64,000 nucleotides of DNA, taken from contig NC_084850.1 of assembly GCF_033115175.1 (NCBI RefSeq), forward strand, positions 2,789,024 through 2,853,023, given 5' to 3'. The notes beneath the pieces were generated by a model. That model saw nothing but the letters and a program-made list of their open reading frames with translations. It was not told the origin of the DNA and searched no databases. Origin of the DNA: Lepus europaeus (lineage: Eukaryota; Chordata; Mammalia; Lagomorpha; Leporidae). Within the stretch, counting starts at the first letter, position 1, and each line of letters begins with the position of its first letter. The translations under genes were made by a program, and so were the position numbers. This document shows, one piece after another, positions 63,535-64,000 of this stretch.

Positions 63535-63793
63535 ACTCTGCCCTCAAATAAATAAATTGATCTTGAAAAAAACATGAAAATTTGTAAATACTGAGTGCAG
63601 AAGACATTGATGTTAGTAATGAGGGAGTTACATAACTCATTGACATCATCTAGAGACGATAAAGTGAACTGCTTACCATTTTGTAAAGCAATATCTTTTA
63701 CATTCAGAATGAACTTTGCATATTCATAAGCAGGGTTGTCATGGTCAGTGTCTCCTCTCTTCAAATAACAGCAAAATTCAATATGTTTTTCTA
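17296..63793 (-). CDS. PASD1: PASD1, 3' eleven exons (gene overview, partial)
   Basis: This is the spliced minus-strand gene, partial at its 5' end. The exons, 5' to 3', are 63677-63793, 60477-60607, 58358-58440, 40032-40098, 30283-30409, 25295-25581, 23098-23274, 22586-22756, 21876-22192, 20290-20536 and 17296-17946, the last coding down to 17821. All have AG acceptors and GT donors, and the phases join without a break: 1850 coding bases, or 616 codons after a 2-base carry-in. Peptides such as HIEFCC, EDRFYLVG, LTQDSEGE, KEQLEDRTRVL, KRFCGLS and LETPQDYIKLW match human PASD1 as I remember it. In human, PASD1 is a nuclear cancer/testis protein, derived from the CLOCK family, that represses CLOCK:BMAL1. 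It is on the X chromosome, so this window probably is too. One in-frame TAG interrupts the reading frame at 20515-20517. The initiator and the start of the PAS domain lie outside the window. Confidence 0.9.
17317..17322 (-). terminator. PASD1 polyadenylation signal AATAAA
   Basis: A canonical AATAAA on the minus strand, within TTAATAAACATTTTC, lies about 500 bp after the PASD1 TGA. It is the first perfect hexamer downstream of the last exon. The cleavage site near 17296 is inferred from normal spacing. Confidence 0.65.
18734..19132 (+). mobile_element. CSINE with expanded (TCTCC)n
   Basis: Head GGGGCTGGCTTGGTGGTGCA and tail CTTTCAAATAAATAAAAACA. Its pyrimidine tract has become about 11 units of a TCTCC pentamer (19006-19066), a likely polymorphic microsatellite in the PASD1 terminal intron. 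Confidence 0.9.
19849..20164 (+). mobile_element. CSINE with target-site duplication
   Basis: Old copy. The 16-bp duplication AATGTATTTAGCTTTG at 19833-19848 recurs at 20165-20180 with one mismatch. It lies in the last PASD1 intron. Confidence 0.9.
20290..20536 (-). CDS. PASD1: PASD1 penultimate exon, with in-frame TAG
   Basis: The exon is 247 bp: one base completing a split Ser codon, then 82 codons to a phase-0 donor (GAG/GTATGC). The acceptor TTCTCTTCCAG is strong and is the only one nearby that gives the right phase. The frame reads SFAPKEQ, then TAG at 20515-20517, then LTSVAQPLLVHSLNSG, SNMEVLETPQDYIKLW and SIQGQPMWHE. The sequence after the stop matches human PASD1 (LETPQDYIRLW, LHGQPTYHQ), so the exon is genuine and the stop is a point change within it. 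The stop could be a fixed truncation, a polymorphism or a base error. The reference allele would lose 116 residues. Confidence 0.88.
21594..21790 (+). mobile_element. hAT-like non-autonomous DNA transposon remnant
   Basis: A 197-bp element with inverted ends CAGGGGTAAGGAA and TTCCTTATCCCAG. The internal segments GGCCCGTGGGCTGTATGAGG and ATCATTTGGTCTGGCCC also occur, in reverse orientation, in the element at 47545-48068. It lies in a PASD1 intron. Confidence 0.65.
21876..22192 (-). CDS. PASD1: PASD1 exon: Gln-rich coiled coil and conserved tail
   Basis: The exon is 317 bp, 105 codons plus two bases of a split codon. The acceptor is CTCTTGTCTTGATGCAG and the donor AAG/GTAAGG. The first 40 residues are Gln/Leu-rich (RYLQEQEQYLQGQQ, then QQQMQQLQEQKQQQ), a coiled coil built on CAG/CTG-type codons. 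A conserved tail follows: HHSNAVGNQMMQLCLPSQ and SPDYYQDGDSKPQQNE. Human PASD1 has VIVGNERVQICLQ and SGFYQDENCGQQEDE here, but its Gln/Lys repeat block is much longer. If the downstream intron were retained, the frame would read one further codon (Arg) and then TAA. Confidence 0.93.
22586..22756 (-). CDS. PASD1: PASD1 exon: KRFCGLSRSL region
   Basis: The exon is 171 bp, exactly 57 codons with both ends in phase 0, acceptor GTGTCTTTTCAG and donor CAG/GTATAG. It encodes MQPTTSHFVVSPESKIQC, then MKRSFSDVQEAKRFCGLSRS and FDDRTITSNQ. Human PASD1 has HVVIPD, KRPLPHPKDVKCFCGLS at the equivalent place. The leading ATG is internal to the spliced frame and is not an initiator. It lies between the two coiled-coil exons. 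Confidence 0.9.
23098..23274 (-). CDS. PASD1: PASD1 exon: CLOCK exon-19-like coiled coil
   Basis: The exon is 177 bp, exactly 59 codons with both ends in phase 0, acceptor TTTCCACAG and donor CAG/GTCAGAG. It encodes PVSFPMVSYTDGRELHLMK, then KEQLEDRTRVLQADI and KQDALDMMKEQLQTLQ. The heptad pattern of Leu, Val and Met predicts a coiled coil. It matches human PASD1 (LKEQLEERTWLL) and the CLOCK segment LKDQLEQRTRMIEANI. From the literature as I recall it, that CLOCK segment is encoded by exon 19, the exon lost in the Clock-delta-19 mouse, and it is the region through which PASD1 is thought to interfere with CLOCK. Confidence 0.93.
23465..23610 (+). repeat. MIR-like ancient SINE remnant
   Basis: The segments ATATGGAATTGGGCCAGAGA and CATGCCCAAAGTTGTCAGTG follow the MIR core order (equivalent to ...CTGAGGCCCAGAGA...CTTGCCCAAGGTCAC...) with heavy decay. 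Confidence 0.5.
23803..24108. mobile_element. CSINE with its 3' half inverted
   Basis: Positions 23803-23894 are the 5' half of a CSINE in sense orientation (GCCTGCAGCACCGGCTAGCA to CTAATGGCCTGGGA). Positions 23895-24108 are the 3' half in antisense (GGAGAGACAGAGAGAGAG to TCCCAGGCCATTTGTAGGG). The halves meet tail-inward and overlap only slightly. Confidence 0.8.
25295..25581 (-). CDS. PASD1: PASD1 exon: acidic Asp/Glu/Asn-rich region
   Basis: The exon is 287 bp. Two bases complete the carried-in Ala codon, then 95 codons end in phase 0 at CAG/GTAGTC. The acceptor tract is TATTGTCTTCTTTAG. The translation begins AQSWQSFGYEPEVDQEK and continues through LKDPVDLEYHV into loose repeats of acidic and Asn residues, ending VFAGSSAQ. 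The EPEV and DPVDLE matches, and the terminal G-x-SAQ, fit human PASD1, whose equivalent region is a string of VD/DP-type repeats. No enzymatic motif is visible. It is probably an unstructured acidic segment. Confidence 0.9.
26176..26519 (+). mobile_element. Young CSINE with target-site duplication
   Basis: Head GGCCAGCGCCGTGGCTCATT, full length. The duplication ATGTACATCCAA at 26164-26175 recurs as ATATACATCCAA at 26520-26531. Confidence 0.92.
26698..26922 (-). mobile_element. Unidentified retro-inserted sequence with 15-bp target-site duplication
   Basis: A 225-bp insert starts with a T run on the plus strand, so its transcript sense is minus with a poly(A) tail. It is flanked by the perfect 15-bp duplication ACATGCATGAATCTT at 26683-26697 and 26923-26937. 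It is CT-rich in sense, with internal quasi-repeats around CACAGT and CCCCCC. It is not a CSINE or an L1, and I recognise no parent transcript. No AATAAA precedes the tail. Confidence 0.85.
27222..27519 (-). mobile_element. Young CSINE, antisense, slightly 5'-truncated
   Basis: Begins with a T run and GACAGGCAGAGTGGATAGTG, and ends GGCGCCGCAAGGCGGAGGA. The duplication GATGTATATAA is at 27211-27221 and 27520-27530. Confidence 0.94.
27670..28014 (+). mobile_element. CSINE, full length
   Basis: Head TGTCGGTGCTGTGATATAAC, a 20-unit TC tract and tail CTTTCAAATAAATAAACC. AAAACAGTG flanks both ends (27656-27664 and 28015-28023). Confidence 0.9.
28746..29111 (+). mobile_element. CSINE with (AAAAT)n tail
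   Basis: Head GAGTCGGCGCCATGGCATAG, tail AAATAAATAAATCTTT followed by an AAAAT pentamer array. GATAGTGAG flanks both ends (28737-28745 and 29112-29120). Confidence 0.92.
29450..29660. repeat. Palindromic MITE-like repeat (dimer)
   Basis: Contains AGTTCATGGAAAATG and a later inverted form TCCATTTTTTCATAAA, with the central TTTTGCACCAAAATAAA-type core. Related sequence occurs at 38826-38935 and 62088-62148. It is probably an ancient DNA-transposon-derived repeat, family not named. Confidence 0.5.
30283..30409 (-). CDS. PASD1: PASD1 exon: VQQYGSQEDVEVI...ESDSSY
   Basis: The exon is 127 bp, starting in phase 0 and ending with one base of a split Ala codon (donor CTG/GTAGGTAA). It encodes DETGMVAVQQYGSQEDVEVI and then KIESDSSYNSKTSSVQTISD. 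Human PASD1 has the equivalent VEQYGPQENV and VDSDSTYCSS stretches. It is acidic and Ser-rich, with no recognised fold. The acceptor AAATTCATAG has a weak pyrimidine tract. The phase and donor agree with both neighbouring exons. Confidence 0.88.
31048..31330. mobile_element. Old L1 3'-end remnant, head-to-head halves
   Basis: Positions 31048-31190 read as antisense L1 3' UTR (TACTTCAATATGTGTATTC, AGCAATTAACATTTCCCTC). Positions 31190-31330 read as sense L1 3' UTR (AGGTAGGATAACAGGTACCA, TACAGCACAGGTGAGTAAC). The arrangement resembles a 5'-inverted insertion. Confidence 0.55.
32278..32565 (-). mobile_element. CSINE, antisense
   Basis: Begins AAGATATTTATTTGAAAGAC and ends CCACAGTGCCAGCCCC. It lacks about 40 bp of the central CCCAAGTGCTTGGG segment. 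Confidence 0.9.
32831..33186 (+). mobile_element. CSINE with imperfect target-site duplication
   Basis: Full length, with a TC tract of about 20 units. AATACTAAGGCCTGGG at 32815-32830 recurs as AAATGCTAAGGCATGGG at 33187-33203. Confidence 0.9.
33702..34068 (+). mobile_element. CSINE with (TCTCCC)n
   Basis: Head GGGCTGGCATTGTGGTGCAG. Its pyrimidine tract is a CTCCCT hexamer array at 33964-34010, followed by a C-rich run and tail CTTTCAAATAAATAAA. Confidence 0.9.
34650..34745 (-). mobile_element. CSINE internal fragment, antisense
   Basis: Only the middle of the SINE remains (GGTCTCCCGCATTGGTGCAG to GCAGGGAGCTGGGGAACCAC). Neither head nor tail is present. Confidence 0.75.
35240..35335 (+). 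repeat. L2-like remnant
   Basis: CACAGGCTGCTCCCTCAGCC and GGATGTCCTTCTCCAC follow the L2 3'-end order (GCTGTTCCCTCTGCCTGGAA...). Decayed. Confidence 0.45.
35518..35855 (+). mobile_element. Young CSINE, full length
   Basis: Head GGCTGGCACTGTGGCTCAAC, the GGCGCTGGCACACCGGGTTC box and tail CTGTCAAAAAA. AATCTGTTCC flanks it at 35508-35517 and 35856-35865. Confidence 0.95.
36145..36478 (+). mobile_element. CSINE, full length
   Basis: Head GGGGCTGGCATTGTGACATA, tail AAATAAATAAATAAATAAAT. The central block has diverged (GAAAGATGGAAAAAGTGCTT). Confidence 0.88.
37155..37469 (-). mobile_element. Young CSINE, antisense, full length, perfect duplication
   Basis: Begins with a T run and GACAGGCAGAGTGGACAGTG, and ends GAGCCACGGCGCCAGCC. 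The 14-bp duplication CTCCATGGAATATT at 37141-37154 and 37470-37483 is perfect, so the insertion is recent. Confidence 0.97.
38340..38660. repeat. Ancient L2/MIR-type remnants
   Basis: TGCCAAACTTGCTCAAGATG and GGTCCCTGCTCTCACAGAGG resemble the common mammalian-wide 'ctgggga...aaggtccctgccctca' module. Positions 38535-38620 (CAAATGAGGAACCTGAGG) follow the MIR core. Confidence 0.55.
38826..38935. repeat. Palindromic MITE-like repeat
   Basis: AAAGTTCATGGAAAATG at the left and CATTTTCCATGAATTTTT at the right are inverted copies about 110 bp apart, around a TTTGCACCAAAATAAAAC core. Same family as 29450-29660. Confidence 0.6.
39048..39480. mobile_element. Old L1 3'-end remnant, head-to-head halves
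   Basis: The left half is antisense L1 3' UTR (TTGTACATCTTCGTGGGATA, GATATTTCAACACATGATAT). The right half, from about 39270, is sense (GGGCATTAGGTTAAGTGAAG, GGTGGGAGGCAGAGGTTAGA). Same geometry as the clearer twin-primed copy at 62154-62515. Confidence 0.55.
39849..39871 (+). repeat. (AAT)n microsatellite
   Basis: Seven consecutive AAT-type units within CCCAATAATAATAATAAT. Confidence 0.75.
40032..40098 (-). CDS. PASD1: PASD1 67-bp microexon: SAQGQRRG...AAAS
   Basis: The exon is 67 bp. Its first base completes the split Arg codon of the previous exon, and 22 further codons follow, encoding SAQGQRRGSRCQALRDKAAA and SN. It ends in phase 0 with donor GTATGT. The acceptor has a good tract, CTCTCTTTTTACCTGTTTATAG. 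The SxQGQR motif and the following Ala run align with the human stretch before the acidic region, where human has a longer poly-Ala. About 18.3 kb of intron separates it from the upstream exon and 9.6 kb from the downstream one. It was found only by looking for the missing phase-2 to phase-0 link, which it fills exactly. Confidence 0.82.
40575..40665 (+). repeat. Purine-rich (GGGA/GAAGA) tract
   Basis: About 90 bp, almost entirely purine on the plus strand (GAAGGAGGGAAGGAGGAAGA, GGAGGGAGGGAGGGAG), about 500 bp from PASD1 exon 40032-40098. Confidence 0.6.
40920..41070 (+). mobile_element. Probable L1 3' end
   Basis: A G-rich stretch (GGGTGGGAGGGCAGCTATG) is followed by TTGTAATCCTTAAATAAAAG and an A-rich end, the layout of a lagomorph L1 3' UTR. 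Confidence 0.5.
43130..43325 (+). repeat. MIR remnant
   Basis: The segments GAGCTCCTACTGTATGGTAA, CTTTACAGAAGAAGGAGAT and AAGGTCACAACTAGTAAGTG follow the MIR order. Confidence 0.65.
43495..43865 (-). mobile_element. Old L1 3' UTR remnant, antisense
   Basis: TTTATGGAGTATACTGAAAT through TATGGCTTATTTCACTTAAC and GGATTTCATTATTTTTGTGG are typical of antisense mammalian L1 3' ends. Confidence 0.6.
44105..45390. mobile_element. Possible DNA transposon remnant with long inverted ends
   Basis: The left end (CACCAAAAGTCAATTCACGA, GCAAATTTGCCAAAAGC) is the approximate inverse of the right end (GATTTTTGGCAATTTGG, ATTTTTGGTGAATTCGCC). About 1.3 kb lies between, including the CSINE at 44683-45066. I cannot name a family, and the ends are diverged. 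Confidence 0.4.
44683..45066 (+). mobile_element. CSINE, diverged
   Basis: Head TGTTGTACAGAGGGTTAAGT, and a long TC-rich tract (44940-45035) with CCTTCCCCTTCC. The tail has decayed to CAAGTAGATGGGAC, making it one of the oldest copies here. Confidence 0.82.
45922..45945 (+). repeat. (GT)n microsatellite
   Basis: About nine GT units, then GTATGCACGTGCGC. Confidence 0.7.
47545..48068 (-). mobile_element. hAT-like DNA transposon remnant interrupted by CSINE
   Basis: Inverted ends CAAGGGTGTGGAACTT and CATTTCCCTACCCCTG are imperfect. Read on the minus strand it matches 21594-21790 (AAATCATTTGGTTTGGC, AAATTCAATAAATCTATA). A CSINE splits it at 47615-47946. Confidence 0.65.
47615..47946 (+). mobile_element. 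CSINE with perfect target-site duplication
   Basis: Full-length copy close to the consensus. AAAATTAGCCTG flanks it at 47603-47614 and 47947-47958. Confidence 0.95.
48182..48501 (-). mobile_element. Young CSINE, antisense, 18-bp perfect duplication
   Basis: Begins with a T run and GACAGGCAGAGTGGACAGTG, and ends AGCCATGGCGCCGGT. The duplication CAGGACCAACTTATTTTT at 48164-48181 and 48502-48519 is perfect. Confidence 0.97.
48520..49860. other. Intronic stretch without recognised features
   Basis: AT-rich DNA inside the large PASD1 intron (40099-58357). No SINE or splice-flanked conserved peptide was found. Confidence 0.45.
49861..50172 (+). mobile_element. CSINE with internal deletion
   Basis: Head GGGGCCAACTCTGTGGCCTA. 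About 15 bp is missing around the CCTGCAGTGCCGGCATCC box. Tail CTCAAATAAATAAATATA. Confidence 0.87.
50259..50594 (+). mobile_element. CSINE, diverged
   Basis: Head GGGGCCTGCTCTGTGGCAAA, TC tract 50508-50565, tail GTAAGTAAATAATTT. It is 87 bp from the previous CSINE, in the same orientation. Confidence 0.86.
50767..50784 (+). repeat. (TA)n microsatellite
   Basis: A run of about nine TA units. Confidence 0.7.
51241..51580 (+). mobile_element. CSINE, target of a second SINE insertion
   Basis: Full length, head GGGCTGGCACTGTGGCACAG. Its A tail was the landing site of the next element. Confidence 0.9.
51594..51927 (+). mobile_element. Young CSINE inserted at the tail of the previous CSINE
   Basis: Head CCAGTGCCGTGGCTCAACAG and an AACAAAAC-rich tail. 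The duplication AAAAAACTTTGGG at 51581-51593 recurs as AAAAACCTTTGGG after the tail. It carries small internal deletions. Confidence 0.92.
52255..52659 (-). mobile_element. CSINE, antisense, with extra GT-rich block
   Basis: Starts TTTTAAAAAAACATTAATTA and ends CACAATACTGGCCTC. ATTTATAGCCT flanks the left and ATTTATAGTCT the right. It contains an added TGTGTATGTGTGTGTGGG run. Confidence 0.87.
53196..53336 (+). repeat. Purine-rich tract
   Basis: About 140 bp of mostly A and G on the plus strand (AGAAAAAGAGACAGGAGGTA, GGAAAGAAGGAAGACAAACA). The apparent minus-strand Leu/Ser-rich frames here are artefacts of this composition. Confidence 0.6.
54002..54343 (-). mobile_element. Young CSINE, antisense, full length, perfect duplication
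   Basis: Begins with a T run and GACAGGCAGAGTGG, and ends GAGCCGCGGCGCCGGC, very close to consensus. The 17-bp duplication CAAAGACCGGGCATTTT at 53985-54001 and 54344-54360 is perfect. Confidence 0.97.
54940..55700 (+). repeat. L2 remnant interrupted by CSINE
   Basis: TCAGTCACACTGGCTTTCTT and GAGCCTTTGCATCTGCTCTT before the CSINE, and GTTAAAGCAGAAGTCACCTG, TTTTTGAGGTC after it, follow the L2 3' region in order. Confidence 0.65.
55026..55320 (+). mobile_element. CSINE with head deletion, nested in L2
   Basis: Head GGTCCCTGCTATGGCATAGC joins directly to GGGTGCTGGTTTGAG, so about 35 bp of the usual CACCGCCTGCAGTGCCGGCA region is missing. Confidence 0.9.
55861..56158 (+). mobile_element. CSINE with central deletion
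   Basis: Lacks the CTTGGGCCCCTGCACCC block and part of the following segment. AATGAAATCA before and AATGAAGTCA after the A tail suggest the duplication. Confidence 0.88.
56413..56447 (+). pseudogene. U2 snRNA 5'-end fragment
   Basis: A 35-bp match to the start of U2 snRNA with two differences, including the branch-site-proximal core CCTTTTGGCTAAGATCAAGT. It stops at AAGTGTA and then becomes unrelated A/T-rich DNA. It is a truncated retro-pseudogene, not a functional U2 gene: no Sm site and no 3' stem-loops follow. Confidence 0.85.
56955..57287 (+). mobile_element. CSINE with perfect target-site duplication
   Basis: Head TGGACAGGCTTTGTAGCATA. AAATGCACCCTCAG is perfect at 56941-56954 and 57288-57301, although the body is diverged. 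Confidence 0.93.
57302..58357. other. Intronic stretch without recognised features
   Basis: PASD1 intron immediately downstream of exon 58358-58440. AT-rich, with no repeat that I can name. Confidence 0.45.
58358..58440 (-). CDS. PASD1: PASD1 exon: LTQDSEGE linker
   Basis: The exon is 83 bp: 27 codons starting in phase 0 plus two bases of a split Arg codon. It encodes ELYDNRFFNREGLLTQDSEG followed by EHAPWNT. The LTQDS(D/E)(E/G)E string is the clearest match to human PASD1, and the preceding ELYDN aligns with human QLYTS. The acceptor TTTTTGCAG and the donor CAG/GTGAGAG are both strong. It is too short and too low in complexity to stand alone. The call rests on its order, phase and splice sites. 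Confidence 0.88.
58560..58720 (+). repeat. MIR remnant
   Basis: CAGGATTTACAGAGATGTAA, TTTATCCCAAGACACAGAGA and AGCAGCAGAATTTCAAAAAG follow the MIR order. Confidence 0.6.
59090..59240 (+). repeat. MIR remnant (well preserved)
   Basis: AATGAGGTACTATTATCATC, AAGAAACTGAGAGTAAATGA and GGCCAAGGTCACACAGATGG form a clear MIR core. Confidence 0.75.
59630..60035 (+). repeat. L2 remnant
   Basis: AAAGTTCTGCATGATCTGGA, CGACCTCTTGAATCCTG and CCACTTTGCTTCTTGGTACC match the L2 ORF2 tail and 3' end. The open frame at 59412-59810 comes from this repeat and is not a gene. Confidence 0.65.
60477..60607 (-). CDS. PASD1: PASD1 exon: EDRFYLVG segment
   Basis: The exon is 131 bp. Its acceptor is preceded by a CTGTCTCCTTTAG pyrimidine tract, and its donor, AAG/GTGAGTG, is near consensus. 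The first two bases complete the codon left open by the previous exon, giving Glu. It then encodes EPFVLFGAHIPTSYYD, an Asn/Ser/Thr-rich stretch, and PWEDRFYLVGMICVIRNKI. The EDR(L/F)YLVG core is shared with human PASD1, and CLOCK has a comparable EDRV motif at the equivalent place between its PAS domains. The exon ends in phase 0. Confidence 0.92.
60770..61485. other. Intronic stretch without recognised features
   Basis: PASD1 intron upstream of exon 60477-60607, AT-rich. Positions 60880-61030 repeat phrases of 60235-60375 (for example CTCATATATxCCTATTCTAT and AAATCTCCACTGAGAT), which suggests a local diverged tandem duplication about 650 bp apart. Confidence 0.5.
61486..61779 (+). mobile_element. 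CSINE, slightly deleted
   Basis: Head GGGGGCTGTCTTTCTGGTAT, with the CCCTGCACCC...GGAGAC part of the body missing. Tail CTTTCAAATAAATAAGTAAA. Confidence 0.88.
61965..62085 (-). mobile_element. Old L1 3' UTR remnant, antisense
   Basis: ATTTTATGGGATACTCTGAG, AATACATGTATGCAACATG and TCAAGTAATTATCACTTTCA are typical of antisense L1 3' UTR. Confidence 0.55.
62088..62148. repeat. Partial MITE-like repeat
   Basis: GATACTTCAAAAGTTTCATG and GTGCACATTTTCCATTAAC match the ends of the palindromic repeat at 38826-38935. The next L1 cut into its right end. Confidence 0.5.
62154..62515 (-). mobile_element. L1 3' end with 5' inversion (twin priming)
   Basis: Positions 62154-62358 are the antisense L1 3' UTR, starting with the T run, matching the reverse complement of 15150-15355. 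Positions 62359-62515 are sense L1 (TAAACAAGAGTCAATTTGTT to TTTCTGTGTGGGT), matching 15000-15153. The two segments meet in the consensus at GGGT. CCATTAACTTTTT at 62141-62153 and CCGTCAACTTTTT at 62516-62528 are the probable target-site duplication. Confidence 0.88.
62674..62993 (-). mobile_element. CSINE, antisense, diverged
   Basis: Begins TTTATTTATTTATTTATTTG, has a GGGAGAGGGAGGGGAGAGAG tract and ends CCACAACGCTGACCC. Confidence 0.85.
63241..63573 (+). mobile_element. CSINE, full length
   Basis: Head GGGCCAGCGCTGTGAAGCAG and tail CTCAAATAAATAAATTGATC. It lies about 100 bp downstream (in gene sense) of the PASD1 exon at 63677-63793, inside the next intron. Confidence 0.9.
63677..63793 (-). 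CDS. PASD1: PASD1 exon: end of PAS domain (HIEFCC...YEYAKFI)
   Basis: The exon is 117 bp. It takes one base from the upstream exon, which is outside the window, to complete its first codon, and it ends with one base of a split codon (donor GTAAGC). It encodes EKHIEFCCYLKRG, an acidic DTDHDNPAYEY stretch and AKFILNVKDI. This is the C-terminal strand region of the first PAS domain and resembles both human PASD1 and the CLOCK segment LEFCCHMLRG...YEYVKFIGNFK. The acceptor follows a run of eight T residues and reads TTTAGTAG, a tandem NAGNAG acceptor that could add or drop one codon. I chose the proximal AG by analogy with human length, without direct evidence. Confidence 0.88.
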
Positions 63794-64000
63794 CTAAAAA
63801 AAAGAATAGACACAAAACAATTCTACATTTGCACTTTAGCGTATTCTACTGTATAAGTTCATACAAGCAATGTCTTACACTAGATTTTACAAAAATATTT
63901 TATTCCCATGAACATTAGCACTTACATCGCTATTTATATTGTATCTGTAGGGTAAGGTGCAAGCAAGAACCTTATGCACAATGGTCTGTTATTTTTATAG
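63794..64000 (-). other. PASD1: PASD1 intron continuing beyond the window
   Basis: Sequence upstream (in gene sense) of the first visible exon. It contains the pyrimidine-rich acceptor tract and no further exon. The PASD1 initiator and early PAS exons must lie beyond 64000. Confidence 0.7.

Noticed and set aside
1..64000. Exotic system (CRISPR, phage, toxin-antitoxin, intact endogenous retrovirus)
   Set aside because: No spaced direct repeats, paired LTRs, gag/pol/env order or prokaryotic gene organisation. Repeat content is standard for a lagomorph genome.

Overview
This is a mammalian nuclear window, almost certainly from the European rabbit (Oryctolagus cuniculus) or a very close lagomorph. 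About 35 copies of the lagomorph-specific tRNA-derived CSINE family are spread through it. They have the typical head (GGCTGGCACTGTGGCATAGC), a TCTCTC tract and an AAATAAATAAATCTTT tail. Nine belong to a young subfamily (head GCCGGCGCCGTGGCTC, tail CTGTCAAAA), several with perfect 14-18 bp target-site duplications. Rabbit-type L1 is also present. Most open frames in the window are repeat-derived and are not genes.

The one real gene is on the minus strand. It is the 3' portion of PASD1 (PAS domain containing repressor 1), an X-linked cancer/testis relative of CLOCK and NPAS2. Eleven exons between 63793 and 17296 were assembled by hand from conserved peptides, GT/AG splice sites and reading phase, and all eleven stay in phase with one another. 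In order they encode the end of a PAS domain, a PAS-linked segment ending in EDRFYLVG, a short linker, an acidic region, a coiled coil resembling the segment encoded by CLOCK exon 19, a Q-rich coiled coil and the conserved C-terminus, followed by a 3' UTR with AATAAA. The initiator and the first part of the PAS domain lie beyond position 64000. The main anomaly is an in-frame TAG at 20515-20517, seven codons into the penultimate exon. It would remove the last 116 residues, although the sequence after it still looks like an intact conserved C-terminus.

Layout. Positions 1-17295 are downstream intergenic DNA: a nearly identical 266-bp inverted repeat (380-731 and 2293-2558), a 31-bp direct repeat 847 bp apart, an SNRPC processed pseudogene with its target-site duplication (10151-10923), and a 4.1-kb 5'-truncated L1 with a nested young CSINE (11262-15387). 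Positions 17296-63793 are PASD1 exons and introns. The introns hold CSINEs, old L1, L2, MIR and hAT-like fragments, an unidentified 225-bp retro-inserted sequence (26698-26922), a U2 snRNA fragment (56413-56447) and a twin-primed (5'-inverted) L1 (62154-62515). No CRISPR array, operon, prokaryotic element or intact retrovirus was seen.
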